This document shows positions 24,240 to 32,685 of a stretch of DNA of 64,000 bases, piece after piece. How positions within the stretch are numbered: position 1 is the stretch's first letter; the number at the start of each line of letters is the position of its first letter. This stretch comes from Mycobacterium sp. 4858. GTDB taxonomy: Bacteria; Actinomycetota; Actinomycetes; Mycobacteriales; Mycobacteriaceae. Under the pieces are notes generated by a model. It searched no databases. It had not been told where the DNA came from and saw only the letters and a program-made list of their open reading frames with translations. Made by a program: the position numbers and the translations under genes. The stretch lies in the NCBI RefSeq assembly GCF_900240975.1, contig NZ_LT968776.1:2351482-2415481 (forward strand). The letters are read 5' to 3'.

Positions 24240-24941
24240 AGCCAAATCGCAGTACTTTCGACGCTTTGGCCGGAGCGCGGCAAAGCTCTGCGGCCCAACC
24301 TGATCAACGAATGACATCGCAAGCGTCATCCACGGAGCGGTCACCTCCAACTTGAACGATGTAAAGAATCATCGGCGGCAGTGCGGGCGACACCCTCTCT
24401 TGTGGTGTCTCGGCGCATCTTGTCGAGCGCAGTACAACAACATGCCTCCAACGCGAGGATGACTAAACTTCCGACGCCGCAACAACATCGCATGCCGCTT
24501 CCGGAGTGCCGGCGAGGATCGCGGGTCGAGCGCTGTGCTTCTGGATGGCGCATGCGCGCCGTCGCGCACCGTGTGATCCGCAGCGGTGGTGTGCCACCTA
24601 CCACTTCTTCCGGTTAGGGCTGACAGCAGGTCTGAGCATCTCCAGAGGAGGAATGCACGATTCCCAACCCATTCGGATAGGCCTTTGACACTAACCCCCG
24701 CGAGCACGTGCTGTCCACCCGCATGGATCTGTGCTAGGCGGGAAGGTGCGCGCTGAGCGCGCCAAAGTCTTTCCAGCACAGCATCGGTCGGACCCGCAAC
24801 TGCGCGAGGTAGCCGAACGTCATCTGCGCCACCACCCCGCTTGCAACGGCGAGGGTCCTATACATCGGAGCCACCAATCCGGCCGGCACGCCGCTCGTTT
24901 CGCGAGATACGTCCCATTGAACGCCAACAAAAAGGAAAACC
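24240..24941. other. Long non-coding stretch after the catabolic operon
   Basis: About 700 bases without a supportable gene. A strong GAGGAGG site at 24645-24651 precedes an ATG at 24653, but the frame (MHDSQPIRIGL) ends after eleven codons, which looks like a cut-off gene start or a leader peptide. Open frames on both strands have no recognisable pattern. The promoter of the lipase-family gene must lie near the right edge. Confidence 0.55.
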
Positions 24942-26348
24942 ATGACAACTTCGATCAGTGATGCCGAAGCCCACTGCACGAAAGCATCGGCTGCCGCCAC
25001 CGCCGCCTTCCCGACAGCCAACCGACCCGGCTGGTCACGACCGTCTAACATCCTGTGCGTGCTTGCCCGCGCGGCCGCTGCCGCGCTGGTAGTCAGCGCG
25101 GCAGTATTCTCGCCGCCTCCATCCGCGCACGCCGACGAGACGCAATACCTGGAGTTCTATACCCCGCCCGACCCACTTCCGCCGGGCGACAACGGTGATG
25201 TGATTCGCACCGAGCCATCGCGGCTGGTGTTGGAGCCATCCGGCCAGCTGGGAGCGTTCGTGGGGATCGGGACACGGATCATGTACCGCAGCACCGATGC
25301 GCAGGGAAAGCCGATCGCGGTGACGGGCACCTACATCGAGCCGGACAATCCGTGGACAGGCAAGGGCCCGCGCCCATTGCTCGCTTACGCCACCATCCCG
25401 TACGGAATGGGGGAGCAGTGTGCGCCATCACGGTTGTTCAATCAGGGCATCCACGCCTCCCTGCAGACCGGCTTCGATCTGATGTTCAACGTCGAAGAGG
25501 GTTGGATAGCGACGTTATTGGCCCGCGGATTCGCCGTCGTGGTTACCGACGGCGTCGGCATGGGCATCCACAGTCCGATGTCGCCGCAGTTCCTCAACCG
25601 GGTGGCCGGGGGCACGGCACTGATCGATGCGGCGCGTGCGGCGATGAAACTGCCCGGCACGTCGCTAGATCCGCACGGTCCCGTAGCTTTTTGGGGTTGG
25701 CTGGCCGGTGGGCACGCCGCGCTGTCAGCAGCCGAGCTGGCGGGATCGTACGGGCATGAGCTCAACGTAGTGGGAACTTACGCAGCGGCGGCGTTCACTG
25801 ACATCGCCGATCTGATAGCGCCAGTGGACGGCAACTTCTTGGCGGGTTCGACGGGGTATGTGTTGAGGGGCCTCATCTCCTCCTACCCGCAAATCGAGCA
25901 ACCACTCCGTCAGACCATGACCCCGCGGGGTCTGGAAATGCTGGATAACACCGGACGCCAGTGCCTCATCCAGACCGGGATCGACTACATGTTTCGTCAT
26001 CTCGACGGGTGGTTCAAGAATGACATCTACGAAGCGGTCAAAGCGGACCCGTTCAAAAGCCTTCTCGCAGCCCAGCGCATCGGCAACATCAAACCCACGG
26101 GGCCGGCATACTTCGAGCACAATCGGTGGGATTCGTTCGGGCCCTACGAGTCGGCACGCCGGACGGCGGCGGACTGGTGCGCCAAAGGCGCCGACGTCAC
26201 GTTCTGGACCAACGATGAGCCGCCGTTCTTGAACAAACTCGATATCAACTCGCTGGTGCCCGCGTTTGTCGATGGCGAGAGGAGTATGGCCTGGATCTCC
26301 GACCGATTCAACGGCGTGCCCACCGCATCGACCTGTGGTGATTTGTAG
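24942..26348 (+). CDS. Secreted lipase-family (LIP, PF03583-type) protein lacking catalytic Ser
   Basis: A 468-residue secreted alpha/beta-hydrolase. Residues 36-64 form a signal peptide with the cleavage-like end SAHA-DE. The body matches secretory lipases: LLAYATIPYGMGEQCAPS, then VVTDGVGMG, and a C-terminal RTAADWCAKGADVTF and DRFNGVPTASTCG. The nucleophile elbow, normally GYSQGG, reads GWLAGG at 252-257, so the serine is Leu254. The catalytic Asp position (RWDSFGPY) is kept, but no His is seen in the C-terminal segment PPFLNKLDINSLVPAF, where the third residue is usually found. It may be an inactive binding protein or a dying gene. AAGGA precedes the ATG. Confidence 0.85.
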   Translation: MTTSISDAEAHCTKASAAATAAFPTANRPGWSRPSNILCVLARAAAAALVVSAAVFSPPPSAHADETQYLEFYTPPDPLPPGDNGDVIRTEPSRLVLEPSGQLGAFVGIGTRIMYRSTDAQGKPIAVTGTYIEPDNPWTGKGPRPLLAYATIPYGMGEQCAPSRLFNQGIHASLQTGFDLMFNVEEGWIATLLARGFAVVVTDGVGMGIHSPMSPQFLNRVAGGTALIDAARAAMKLPGTSLDPHGPVAFWGWLAGGHAALSAAELAGSYGHELNVVGTYAAAAFTDIADLIAPVDGNFLAGSTGYVLRGLISSYPQIEQPLRQTMTPRGLEMLDNTGRQCLIQTGIDYMFRHLDGWFKNDIYEAVKADPFKSLLAAQRIGNIKPTGPAYFEHNRWDSFGPYESARRTAADWCAKGADVTFWTNDEPPFLNKLDINSLVPAFVDGERSMAWISDRFNGVPTASTCGDL

Positions 26349-26438
26349 TGAGCTCGCGGTGAGACCATTTTGCCCGTCGCGATTACCCGGTGGTGAATCG
26401 GCCCGACGAGCCCCTCCGCCGGCGGCGGACACATCGGT

Positions 26439-26996
26439 GTGGCGCAGTACGGCACCGCGAGACTGATTCCACACGAACGGCTGGAGGCGTCCCAAGACTG
26501 TTACGTCTCCGTGGCCCCCGACTCGGGTCGACTGCTGTACAGCCTTGTTCGTGCAGTCAAGCCGACGACGATCGTGGAATACGGGATGTCGTATGGAATC
26601 TCGACGCTGCACCTGGCGGCGGCCGTCCGTGACAATGGTACGGGGCACATCATCACCACGGAGATGAGCTCTCAGAAGTTGGTGGCGGCCCGCGCAACAT
26701 TCGCCGAGGTTGGTGTCGCTGACCTGATCACCATCCTCGAAGGTGACGCCCGGAACACCCTCGAGACAGTGGAAGGCCCAGTGCAGTTCGCGCTCCTCGA
26801 CGGGTGGCCGGATCTGGCCTGGAGGTGGTGAAGATCCTCGAACCCGTGCTGGCGCCCGGCGCGCTCATCCTCGGTGACAACGTCAACCTGAACCCGAATC
26901 GGGCCTATCTCAACTACATTTACGCACCCCGAGAACGGCGACGGCAGTACTTCGCTGCCCATCGACAAAGGCCCAGAGCTAGCCTTCCGCGGGTAG
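26439..26996 (+). pseudogene. O-methyltransferase (class I, MT-3 type), frameshifted
   Basis: The first frame gives TTIVEYGMSYGISTLHLAAA and ITTEMSSQKLVAARATFAEV, a SAM-binding core, then VQFALLDGWPDL. The sequence then goes on in a second frame with LEVVKILEPVLAPGALILGD and NVNLNPNRAYLNYI, and in a third frame with ENGDGSTSLPIDKGPELAFR before a stop at 26994. Two frameshifts, near 26817 and 26926, are needed to rebuild a complete O-methyltransferase of about 185 codons. The gene start is also unclear: GTG at 26439 lacks a good ribosome site. Unless these are sequencing errors, no full-length enzyme is made. Confidence 0.75.
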
Positions 26997-27305
26997 GGCG
27001 TTGCGGCGGTGATCGATTCGCGCGGTCCGGCTCACGGCGACAGCTGTGTGAGCATCGGGCGACATGTCGGGGGCGCCGATCTCGTCAGGACGCTGGATCG
27101 TCCTGGCTGAAACTTGCCTCAAGTTACGCGTGGGAAGGATCCGGCGGACGGGATACAGCGAGCCGCGGAAGACAAGTCGCTGCGACCGACTGGAGCTCGG
27201 TGGCCAATGGCCGATGAAGTGGACAGCGTGGATGGCCGCTGGAACCAGTACCGGCGCCAGGACTGCCATAAGGAAGAGAGTGATTGTTAGCACAGACTCA
27301 AACAT
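26979..27305 (-). CDS. Possible small membrane protein (hypothetical)
   Basis: A 108-codon frame that starts MFESVLTITLFLMAVLAPVL and continues VPAAIHAVHFIGHW, giving one convincing membrane helix at the N-terminus. After about residue 40 the sequence is rich in Arg and Ser without a clear pattern. No good ribosome site is seen. The frame overlaps the end of the decayed methyltransferase on the other strand. I do not recognise a family with confidence. It could be a real small membrane protein, a truncated gene, or chance. The rest of the interval up to 27554 holds no other supportable gene. Confidence 0.3.
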   Translation of the reverse strand: MFESVLTITLFLMAVLAPVLVPAAIHAVHFIGHWPPSSSRSQRLVFRGSLYPVRRILPTRNLRQVSARTIQRPDEIGAPDMSPDAHTAVAVSRTARIDHRRNALPAEG

Positions 27306-27554
27306 CGAGGCACCTACGTGGCTTCGCGGGAAAATGATTCGGATGCGCTGACCTGTATCGGCTTTCGAGGCTCGCGTGGCCGCAGTAGGGGGCTTGCGAG
27401 CGGCGGCGCTCGTAACTATGTATGCGCCGATGGCCCGGAGCAGTGGAATTTCGGGTGGTCAGTGGTCCCATGGGACTGCCGGTGCGATGACGGCTCGACA
27501 CCATGGCGATTCGCCTTGTGGCGACCACCGATCGGACCGCTGTCGCCCAAAGGG

Positions 27555-27989
27555 CTAAGTCCGCGTGGGCGAGTCCAAAACCGGCACCAGGGCCAGCGGC
27601 GGAACTCCGATGGCGGGCGCCAAGCGATTTTGCACGGCGACGACGGCTGGCAGCGGGCGCCAGCTGATCGTCATCGAGTCGACCTTCCCGGCATCGTCGA
27701 GGTGGATGTAATCCATCCCCTCGATGTTTGTCGAGCCGGCTCTGATGTTGAACACTGCAGCGAAATGTTCGTTGCTGGACAGGAAATCGACAACGGTGAA
27801 CTCATCGATGATGTCGAGTAAGTACGTCAAGATGCCTGCCGCCTGATCACGACCGACGAACGGCTCAACCACGATTGGGCTCTTGAGCGTCACATTCTCT
27901 GCCAGGTGCCGAGCGGCGCCCGTTGCATCGCGGGCATGCATAGCTTCTAGAAATGACTTCAGGTAAGGGGGAATGTCACTGGTAAGCAT
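27555..27989 (-). CDS. SnoaL-like / NTF2-fold protein
   Basis: A 144-residue protein with the SnoaL-like (NTF2) cone fold. YLKSFLEAMHARDATGAARH is the first helix, LAENVTLKSPIV the strand that forms the pocket, and FAAVFNIRAGSTNIEGMDYI and DDAGKVDSMTISWRPLPA the C-terminal sheet. Members act as small hydrolases, isomerases or ligand binders, often with steroid- or polyketide-like molecules. The role here cannot be told. It stands alone, with an inverted repeat (TAACT, four bases, AGTTA) in an AT-rich patch 33 bases upstream that may bind a repressor. The C-terminal tail LALVPVLDSPTRT is longer than in many relatives. Confidence 0.8.
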   Translation of the reverse strand: MLTSDIPPYLKSFLEAMHARDATGAARHLAENVTLKSPIVVEPFVGRDQAAGILTYLLDIIDEFTVVDFLSSNEHFAAVFNIRAGSTNIEGMDYIHLDDAGKVDSMTISWRPLPAVVAVQNRLAPAIGVPPLALVPVLDSPTRT

Positions 27990-28021
27990 AGAATTTCACG
28001 CCCTTCAAGCCTCCGTATAGT

Positions 28022-28035
28022 TAACTGCATAGTTA
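28022..28035. promoter_or_regulatory. Inverted repeat upstream of SnoaL-like gene
   Basis: TAACT-GCAT-AGTTA arms in an AT-rich patch (28015-28045) just before the SnoaL-like gene, which reads leftward. Adjacent TAGTTA and TAGTAA half-sites repeat the arm. A TetR-type operator overlapping the promoter is the simplest reading. Confidence 0.4.
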
Positions 28036-28277
28036 GTATAGTAACGCTCTCGTCGCGAATGCAAGGTTCAACTTGTGTGCGTCGCTGCCGGAAGTTCCGC
28101 GATATGCGGCGTGACTTGCAGACTATGGCCGTCGTCGGCGTTGATCGCCCGCGACCGTACCGACCTGGGGATCGGTGTGCGGAGCGTACCGAGCCCTAGT
28201 GGCTACCCGTGGTCGCCGTTCTTGTGCCAGGCACGCATGCTCGCTGCACTTGGAGCGTGGGTGAAGTAGGGGATCGT

Positions 28278-29213
28278 TTACTTCGAGTCGACTCTTGCCA
28301 GCTGCTCGGGGTTGGCGGCGAGTCTTTGTCGCTGGGAAGGCCATGCACTGTCATCGATACCGAGCGCGGTGCGCAGCCAGGCCACCGTGGCGTGCTGGAC
28401 GATCGCGACACGCTCTGGACTCTCGTCGGTGGTGCGGGTGTCGTTGTAACCCTGAATGCCGCCGAGGCCATGTTCTCCGCCTGCCAGCACAAGCAGGTCG
28501 CGTGCGCCCGGGCTGAGCCGGTAGCCGTCGGTAAACCAGTCCGGACCGCGCGTGCTGAGGGGGGACTGGTCGTGGTCGCCGGAAACCATGAGGCTCGGGG
28601 TCGTCAGATCGGTGAAATCGGGGTTCATAAAAGGGAAGTACTCGGTGGCCAATGGGGTCAGATCGGTGCCCCCAGTTCCGGGCAAGCAGAGCAGCAGCGC
28701 GGCCTTCACCCGCGGGTCGGCCATGCTTTGCCCCGGCGCCCGGCCGCCTTCGACGACGCGCGCGCCGGCGAGCATGCTGGCGGTCTGCGCTCCCCATGAA
28801 TGTCCGGCCGCGACCACGAGCCCGCGGTCGATGCGCCCGGTCAGGCCGGGCACGGCCGCTTCGACCCGGTCGAGTTGGTCGAGGATGTGTGTCAGGTCCT
28901 GGACCCGAATCCGCCAGATGTCAGGGGTGCGAGGGTCATCTGGGGCGAGGCCTAGCGAATCGAGGTGGGTTGGCTGGATCACGATGAACCCACTGGAGGC
29001 CCAGAATTCGCTCAAAGGGACGTAATCGTCCATCGTCAGCGTCATGCCGTGGGAGAAGACGATGACCGGTAGCCCTCGGCCGCGCGCGGGTGCGGAGACG
29101 CGTACCTGCAGGTCGTGGCCACGGCCCGGCGCGGCCAGGGTCACCGGTCGAACTGAGATGACCGGCGTCGTTCGATCGATGTCGTTGTCGGCGGTCGCGA
29201 GAGTGGCGCTCAT
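28278..29213 (-). CDS. Alpha/beta hydrolase (dienelactone hydrolase/chlorophyllase-like)
   Basis: A 311-residue alpha/beta hydrolase. VIVFSHGMTLTMDDY is the oxyanion-hole strand, VVAAGHSWGAQTASML carries the nucleophile in GHSWG, LMVSGDHDQSPLS holds the acid, and GGEHGLGGIQGYND the catalytic His, so the triad looks complete. It is related to enzymes that hydrolyse small esters or lactones. The ATG at 29213 has AGAGG nine bases before it; an in-frame ATG at 29237 is possible. It is divergent from the TetR gene at 29343, with two similar palindromes between them, so it is very likely the target of that repressor. Confidence 0.87.
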   Translation of the reverse strand: MSATLATADNDIDRTTPVISVRPVTLAAPGRGHDLQVRVSAPARGRGLPVIVFSHGMTLTMDDYVPLSEFWASSGFIVIQPTHLDSLGLAPDDPRTPDIWRIRVQDLTHILDQLDRVEAAVPGLTGRIDRGLVVAAGHSWGAQTASMLAGARVVEGGRAPGQSMADPRVKAALLLCLPGTGGTDLTPLATEYFPFMNPDFTDLTTPSLMVSGDHDQSPLSTRGPDWFTDGYRLSPGARDLLVLAGGEHGLGGIQGYNDTRTTDESPERVAIVQHATVAWLRTALGIDDSAWPSQRQRLAANPEQLARVDSK

Positions 29214-29272
29214 GGAGTCAAACCTCTTCTGAGTCATTCGGTGAGGCGGGGAACGGCGGTCTACGATGGAAC

Positions 29273-29311
29273 CGGAACGCCGCTCCGCTAGCGTATCGGA
29301 ACAGTGCTCCG
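29273..29311. promoter_or_regulatory. Tandem operator-like palindromes between hydrolase and TetR genes
   Basis: CGGAACGCCGCTCCG (29273-29287) and CGGAACAGTGCTCCG (29297-29311) are two copies of one imperfect palindrome, with centres 24 bases apart. They lie in the only intergenic region between the divergent hydrolase and TetR genes, the classic place for operators of a self-regulating TetR repressor. Confidence 0.65.
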
Positions 29312-29342
29312 CTTTTCAACTTTGATCGAAAGAGGATGAAGT

Positions 29343-29939
29343 GTGACGCCTCGGGCTCCGGCCGCTCGGGCGCGCCCCGCCAAGCGCGCGGACGCTCGCC
29401 GCAACGAACAAGCGCTTTTGGATGCCGCCGCAGCGGTGTTCGTGCGCGCCGGGGTCGATGCTCCTGTGCGTGAGATCGCGGCCGAGGCCGGTGTCGGGGT
29501 GGGCACCATCTATCGGCACTTTCCCACCCGCGCCGATCTCGTCGCGGCGGTCTTTCGCCATCAACTCGATGCGCTGTCCTCGCTCGAGGCGATCGTCCCA
29601 GCACCCGGCGAGAACCCGTATGCAGCGTTGCGGTCGTGGGTTCACCGGTTCGCCGACTTCCTGGTCACCAAGCACGGGTTGGCCCGGGCGTTGCGCTCAG
29701 ACCAGGCCGGCTTCGACACTTTGCATGCCGAATTCCTTGAACGCCTGTTGCCCGTGTGCGATCGATTGCTGAAAGCTGCTGCGGCCAGCGGTCTTCCGCG
29801 CGGTGACGTCCGTCCGCTGGACTTCCTACACGGCGTCGGCAACCTGTGCATCGGTGTCGAAGCCGATCCCGACTACGACGTTCACGGCATGATCGACCTG
29901 TTTATCGCGGGCCTGGCGCAACCCCGCGATCACGATTAG
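29343..29939 (+). CDS. TetR-family transcriptional regulator
   Basis: A 198-residue repressor. The helix-turn-helix is textbook: RNEQALLDAAAAVFVRAGVD, then EIAAEAGVGVGTIYRHFPTR. The C-terminal domain has GLARALRSDQAGFDTL and VGNLCIGVEADPDYD, as in the subgroup that guards small hydrolase and reductase genes. The GTG start at 29343 follows AAGAGGATG. Two palindromes in the 129-base gap to the divergent alpha/beta hydrolase support joint control of both genes. The inducer is unknown; a substrate of the hydrolase is the likeliest. Confidence 0.9.
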   Translation: MTPRAPAARARPAKRADARRNEQALLDAAAAVFVRAGVDAPVREIAAEAGVGVGTIYRHFPTRADLVAAVFRHQLDALSSLEAIVPAPGENPYAALRSWVHRFADFLVTKHGLARALRSDQAGFDTLHAEFLERLLPVCDRLLKAAAASGLPRGDVRPLDFLHGVGNLCIGVEADPDYDVHGMIDLFIAGLAQPRDHD

Positions 29940-30294
29940 GGCGACGGCCGTCGACGTTGCACGGCGGGTGTTGGAAACCCGGAGTTGGGACAACCCGCCA
30001 GCGCGCCGCTTCCCCCCGCGCTCCTACTACCGTCGTGACCGTAGGCCGACCGTCTTCCAATAGTTTCAGCCGGGCCTGAGTGACTGCCTGATGGAGTGCG
30101 ACGTCCCCTCGCGCTCGTGCGTGCAATACGAACTAGTTCGTTTGGTATCATGGTCTGGAACCCGCTCGGGCCCGGCCTGGACGCCTCGCAAAGTCGCCAG
30201 GCCGACTCGTGGCCGGGTGCGGGCCACTACAAAGCCCAAGAGCGCCAAAACAATGTCTGTTTAAGAAAGTTCCGTTTGAGAAGGGAAAGACGAT
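29940..30294. other. Intergenic region upstream of the methyltransferase pair
   Basis: About 355 bases without a gene. It holds the operator-like palindrome at 30128-30141 and a -10-like TATCAT right after it. The remaining left part shows no conserved pattern. AAGGGAAAG precedes the next ATG. Confidence 0.6.
30128..30151 (+). promoter_or_regulatory. Operator-like palindrome with -10 element (copy 1)
   Basis: ACGAACTAGTTCGT is a perfect 14-base palindrome, followed by TTGG and a -10-like TATCAT (30146-30151). Close copies lie at 36270 and 38845. It would place a bound repressor over the promoter of the methyltransferase and acyltransferase genes. Confidence 0.65.
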
Positions 30295-31107
30295 ATGGCA
30301 AAGGAAAAAGTGTCAGACGGGTCCGTTGCGACGATGCCCCGGGGTGGCCCCGACGCATCGTGGCTGGACCGGCTGATCGAGACGGACGCCCTTGAGTACC
30401 TCGACCGTGATGACGTGTCCGACGAGGTCAAGCAAAAGGTCATCGGGATGCTCGATCGGGTGGGCACGCGGACCAAACAGCATGAGGAATTCGCACGGAC
30501 TGCCCTCGATGTCGTCGCCGACATCCCCAATCCGCGCATCCTCGAGCTCGGTGCGGGCCACGGGAAGCTCTCCGCGCAGATCCTGGAACTCCATCCAACC
30601 GTCACTGTCACGGTCAGTGATCTGAACCCGGCATCTGTGGCCGACATCGCTGCGGGTGAGCTGGGGCGCCACCCACGCGCCAGGATCCAGGTAATTGACG
30701 CCACCGCGATCGAGGCTGCCGACAACAGCTACGACTTGGTGGTGTTCGCGTTGGCTTTTCACCACCTTCCCCCGGCCGTCGCGTGCCGCGCCATCGCGGA
30801 GGCCACTCGGGTGGCAAGGCGGTTTCTGGTCATAGACCTCAAACGGCAGCACCCGTTGGCAACGGTGCTGCAACCGGTGTTGATGCTGCCGACGATGATG
30901 ACGCTCGTGCCATGGTCGTGGATCCAACCGGGGCTCCACGACGGGCTGATCAGCGCCCTGCGGGCCTACAGCCCGTCGGCGCTCCGGGCGCTCGGTCGCG
31001 CCGCGGACCCGCAGATGGGCATCGAGATGCTACCCACCGCAGGGCGATTCGGACCGGCATCCCAAAGCGTCGTCTTCTCTCGTCCCCGGGCCAGCGTCCG
31101 TGGCTGA
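30295..31107 (+). CDS. Class I SAM-dependent methyltransferase
   Basis: A 270-residue methyltransferase. ILELGAGHGKLSAQIL at about residues 82-97 is motif I, VTVSDLNPASVADI is motif II with the acidic ribose-binding residue, and VIDATAIEAADNSYDLVVFA is motif III. The segment FALAFHHLPP is typical of methyltransferases acting on small lipids or quinones. The acyltransferase gene overlaps its end by eight bases, so the two are one operon and may modify the same lipid. The palindromic operator 150 bases upstream is shared with the TetR/sulfotransferase region. The hydrophobic segment LATVLQPVLMLPTMMTLVPW suggests membrane contact. Confidence 0.87.
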   Translation: MAKEKVSDGSVATMPRGGPDASWLDRLIETDALEYLDRDDVSDEVKQKVIGMLDRVGTRTKQHEEFARTALDVVADIPNPRILELGAGHGKLSAQILELHPTVTVTVSDLNPASVADIAAGELGRHPRARIQVIDATAIEAADNSYDLVVFALAFHHLPPAVACRAIAEATRVARRFLVIDLKRQHPLATVLQPVLMLPTMMTLVPWSWIQPGLHDGLISALRAYSPSALRALGRAADPQMGIEMLPTAGRFGPASQSVVFSRPRASVRG

Positions 31108-31954
31108 GGGCATCGACGCGGCCACGATCATGGAGCCCGGCAGGCGGGTGCTCCGATTGCGCCGCGTTCTTGACGCGGTGAGTGACCGGATGCGGCCGCT
31201 GGTCGACTTACAGCAGCCCTTCATCGATGGCCTTGAGAACCTGCCGGTCGATGGGCGATTCCTGTTGGTGGCCAACCACACCCAGTCGGGATCGGAGGTC
31301 TTCTTGATCTGCGATACCGTACGACGTTCGATCGGTAGCCGAGTGCGCCCATTGGCAGAACGGGGCATTGGGCGCCTGCGCGGGTTACCCGGCGACCTGG
31401 TGGCCGCATTCGGGGCCGTGGTCGGCGCCCCAGAGACAGCGCGCGCACTGATGCGCAACGACCAGACCATCCTGGTGTTCCCGGGTGGTGGCCGCGAGAT
31501 CCCGAAATTCAAGGGTGAAGAATACACACTGCGCTGGGAGGGACGTGCCGGGTTTGCGCGCCTATCGGTTGAGAACGGCTATCCGATAGTGCCTGCCGGC
31601 CTCGTCGGCGGTGACGATGTTTATCGGAGCTTGACGACTCGCGACAGTGCATACGGGAGGTTCAGCGAAGCTCTGGCCCGCACGTTCAGTGGCCGCCCCG
31701 AAATGGCCATGCCGTTGATGCGGGGCGTAGGTCCCAGCCTGATCCCGCGTCCCCAACGCATGTACTTGCGGTTCGGGCCTCCCATCGACACGAGTAGACC
31801 GCTGGGGGTGACCGACGAGGAGTGGGTGGACATCGTCAAGCAGCAAACCCGTCAGGCGCTGGAAGACATCCTGGCCGACCTGCAGCGGCTGCGCACCTCC
31901 GATCCCTTTCGAAATCTCAACCCCTTCGCGCGCCATCGCGCTACCGCACCCTAA
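31100..31954 (+). CDS. LPLAT-type acyltransferase (MGAT/DGAT2-like)
   Basis: A 284-residue lysophospholipid-acyltransferase-superfamily protein. FLLVANHTQSGSEVF near residue 54 is block I; it has the His but Ser where the HX4D motif has Asp, with Glu one residue later. ILVFPGGGREIPKF is block III (FPEGTR in others), and YPIVPAGLVGGDDV is block IV. The pattern matches the MGAT/DGAT2-like branch of mycobacteria, which is thought to acylate glycerol-type or glycolipid hydroxyls. The GTG start overlaps the methyltransferase gene by eight bases. No membrane helix is obvious, so it probably binds the membrane surface. Confidence 0.85.
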   Translation: MAEGIDAATIMEPGRRVLRLRRVLDAVSDRMRPLVDLQQPFIDGLENLPVDGRFLLVANHTQSGSEVFLICDTVRRSIGSRVRPLAERGIGRLRGLPGDLVAAFGAVVGAPETARALMRNDQTILVFPGGGREIPKFKGEEYTLRWEGRAGFARLSVENGYPIVPAGLVGGDDVYRSLTTRDSAYGRFSEALARTFSGRPEMAMPLMRGVGPSLIPRPQRMYLRFGPPIDTSRPLGVTDEEWVDIVKQQTRQALEDILADLQRLRTSDPFRNLNPFARHRATAP

Positions 31955-32685
31955 TGAACCGACGGCGTCGCCCAACACCGACGGCAACTCTCGACGGAGG
32001 CCGGCCCTGATACGCCCCACGCTGAAGGGAATCGCGCCGGGAACCACCATGGCCGACTCCACACAATAGGCGGAAATCCGTTGTGCTGCTACGGAGGTCG
32101 CCGAGCCGTATCGGGGCCGGGAAGCGCCCTGGCGCACGCCTTCTGAATGGGCCGGGCTGCGGTAGAACCGTGTGAAATCCGAAGCTCAATTTGTGAAATC
32201 GGGATGACATAGGCCCTGACTTGTGACGTCTGTATGAAGTTTGGCATTGCCTGCAAGCCCACGATCGGGCCCTGCGCTGCGTACCGAAGATCATCGGGCA
32301 AACGCCGTAACGACTGACGAACACGGCCTGCCTTGCTTCGCCTACCGGGGGAATGGCGGTTAGTGCCGCTGGGCCTGCATCGACGGGACAAGCTGGATAA
32401 ACCGCTGCGGCCGAGTGGATTTCGCGCTCTGCGCCACTCGCCCCAATCGTGCGTACACTCCGCCGTCCGCCGTGCGCGGTGCGGAATTGAGATGTGGCAC
32501 CGGTCGACAGAGCAGCCTCAGAACCGTCGGCATCGTCGCCGTCTCCTTATCCAAAGCATCCTCCACTGCTGAGCGATTTCGTCAGGTCGGTGTCAGATTC
32601 GCGCCCTACTTTTCGCGAATCAAAGAGGCCGATCTCGCCTGTTGGCCTGCGCCATCGAAACACGAGAGAACCAAAAGGAGAACAG
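31955..32685. other. Long intergenic region upstream of PE/PPE pair
   Basis: About 730 bases without a supportable gene. Two TGTGAAATC copies lie at about 32173 and 32200, a short direct repeat of unknown meaning. The right end carries AAAAGGAG before the PE start, and the PE promoter must lie in the last 200 bases. Long upstream regions are common before PE/PPE genes. Confidence 0.5.
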
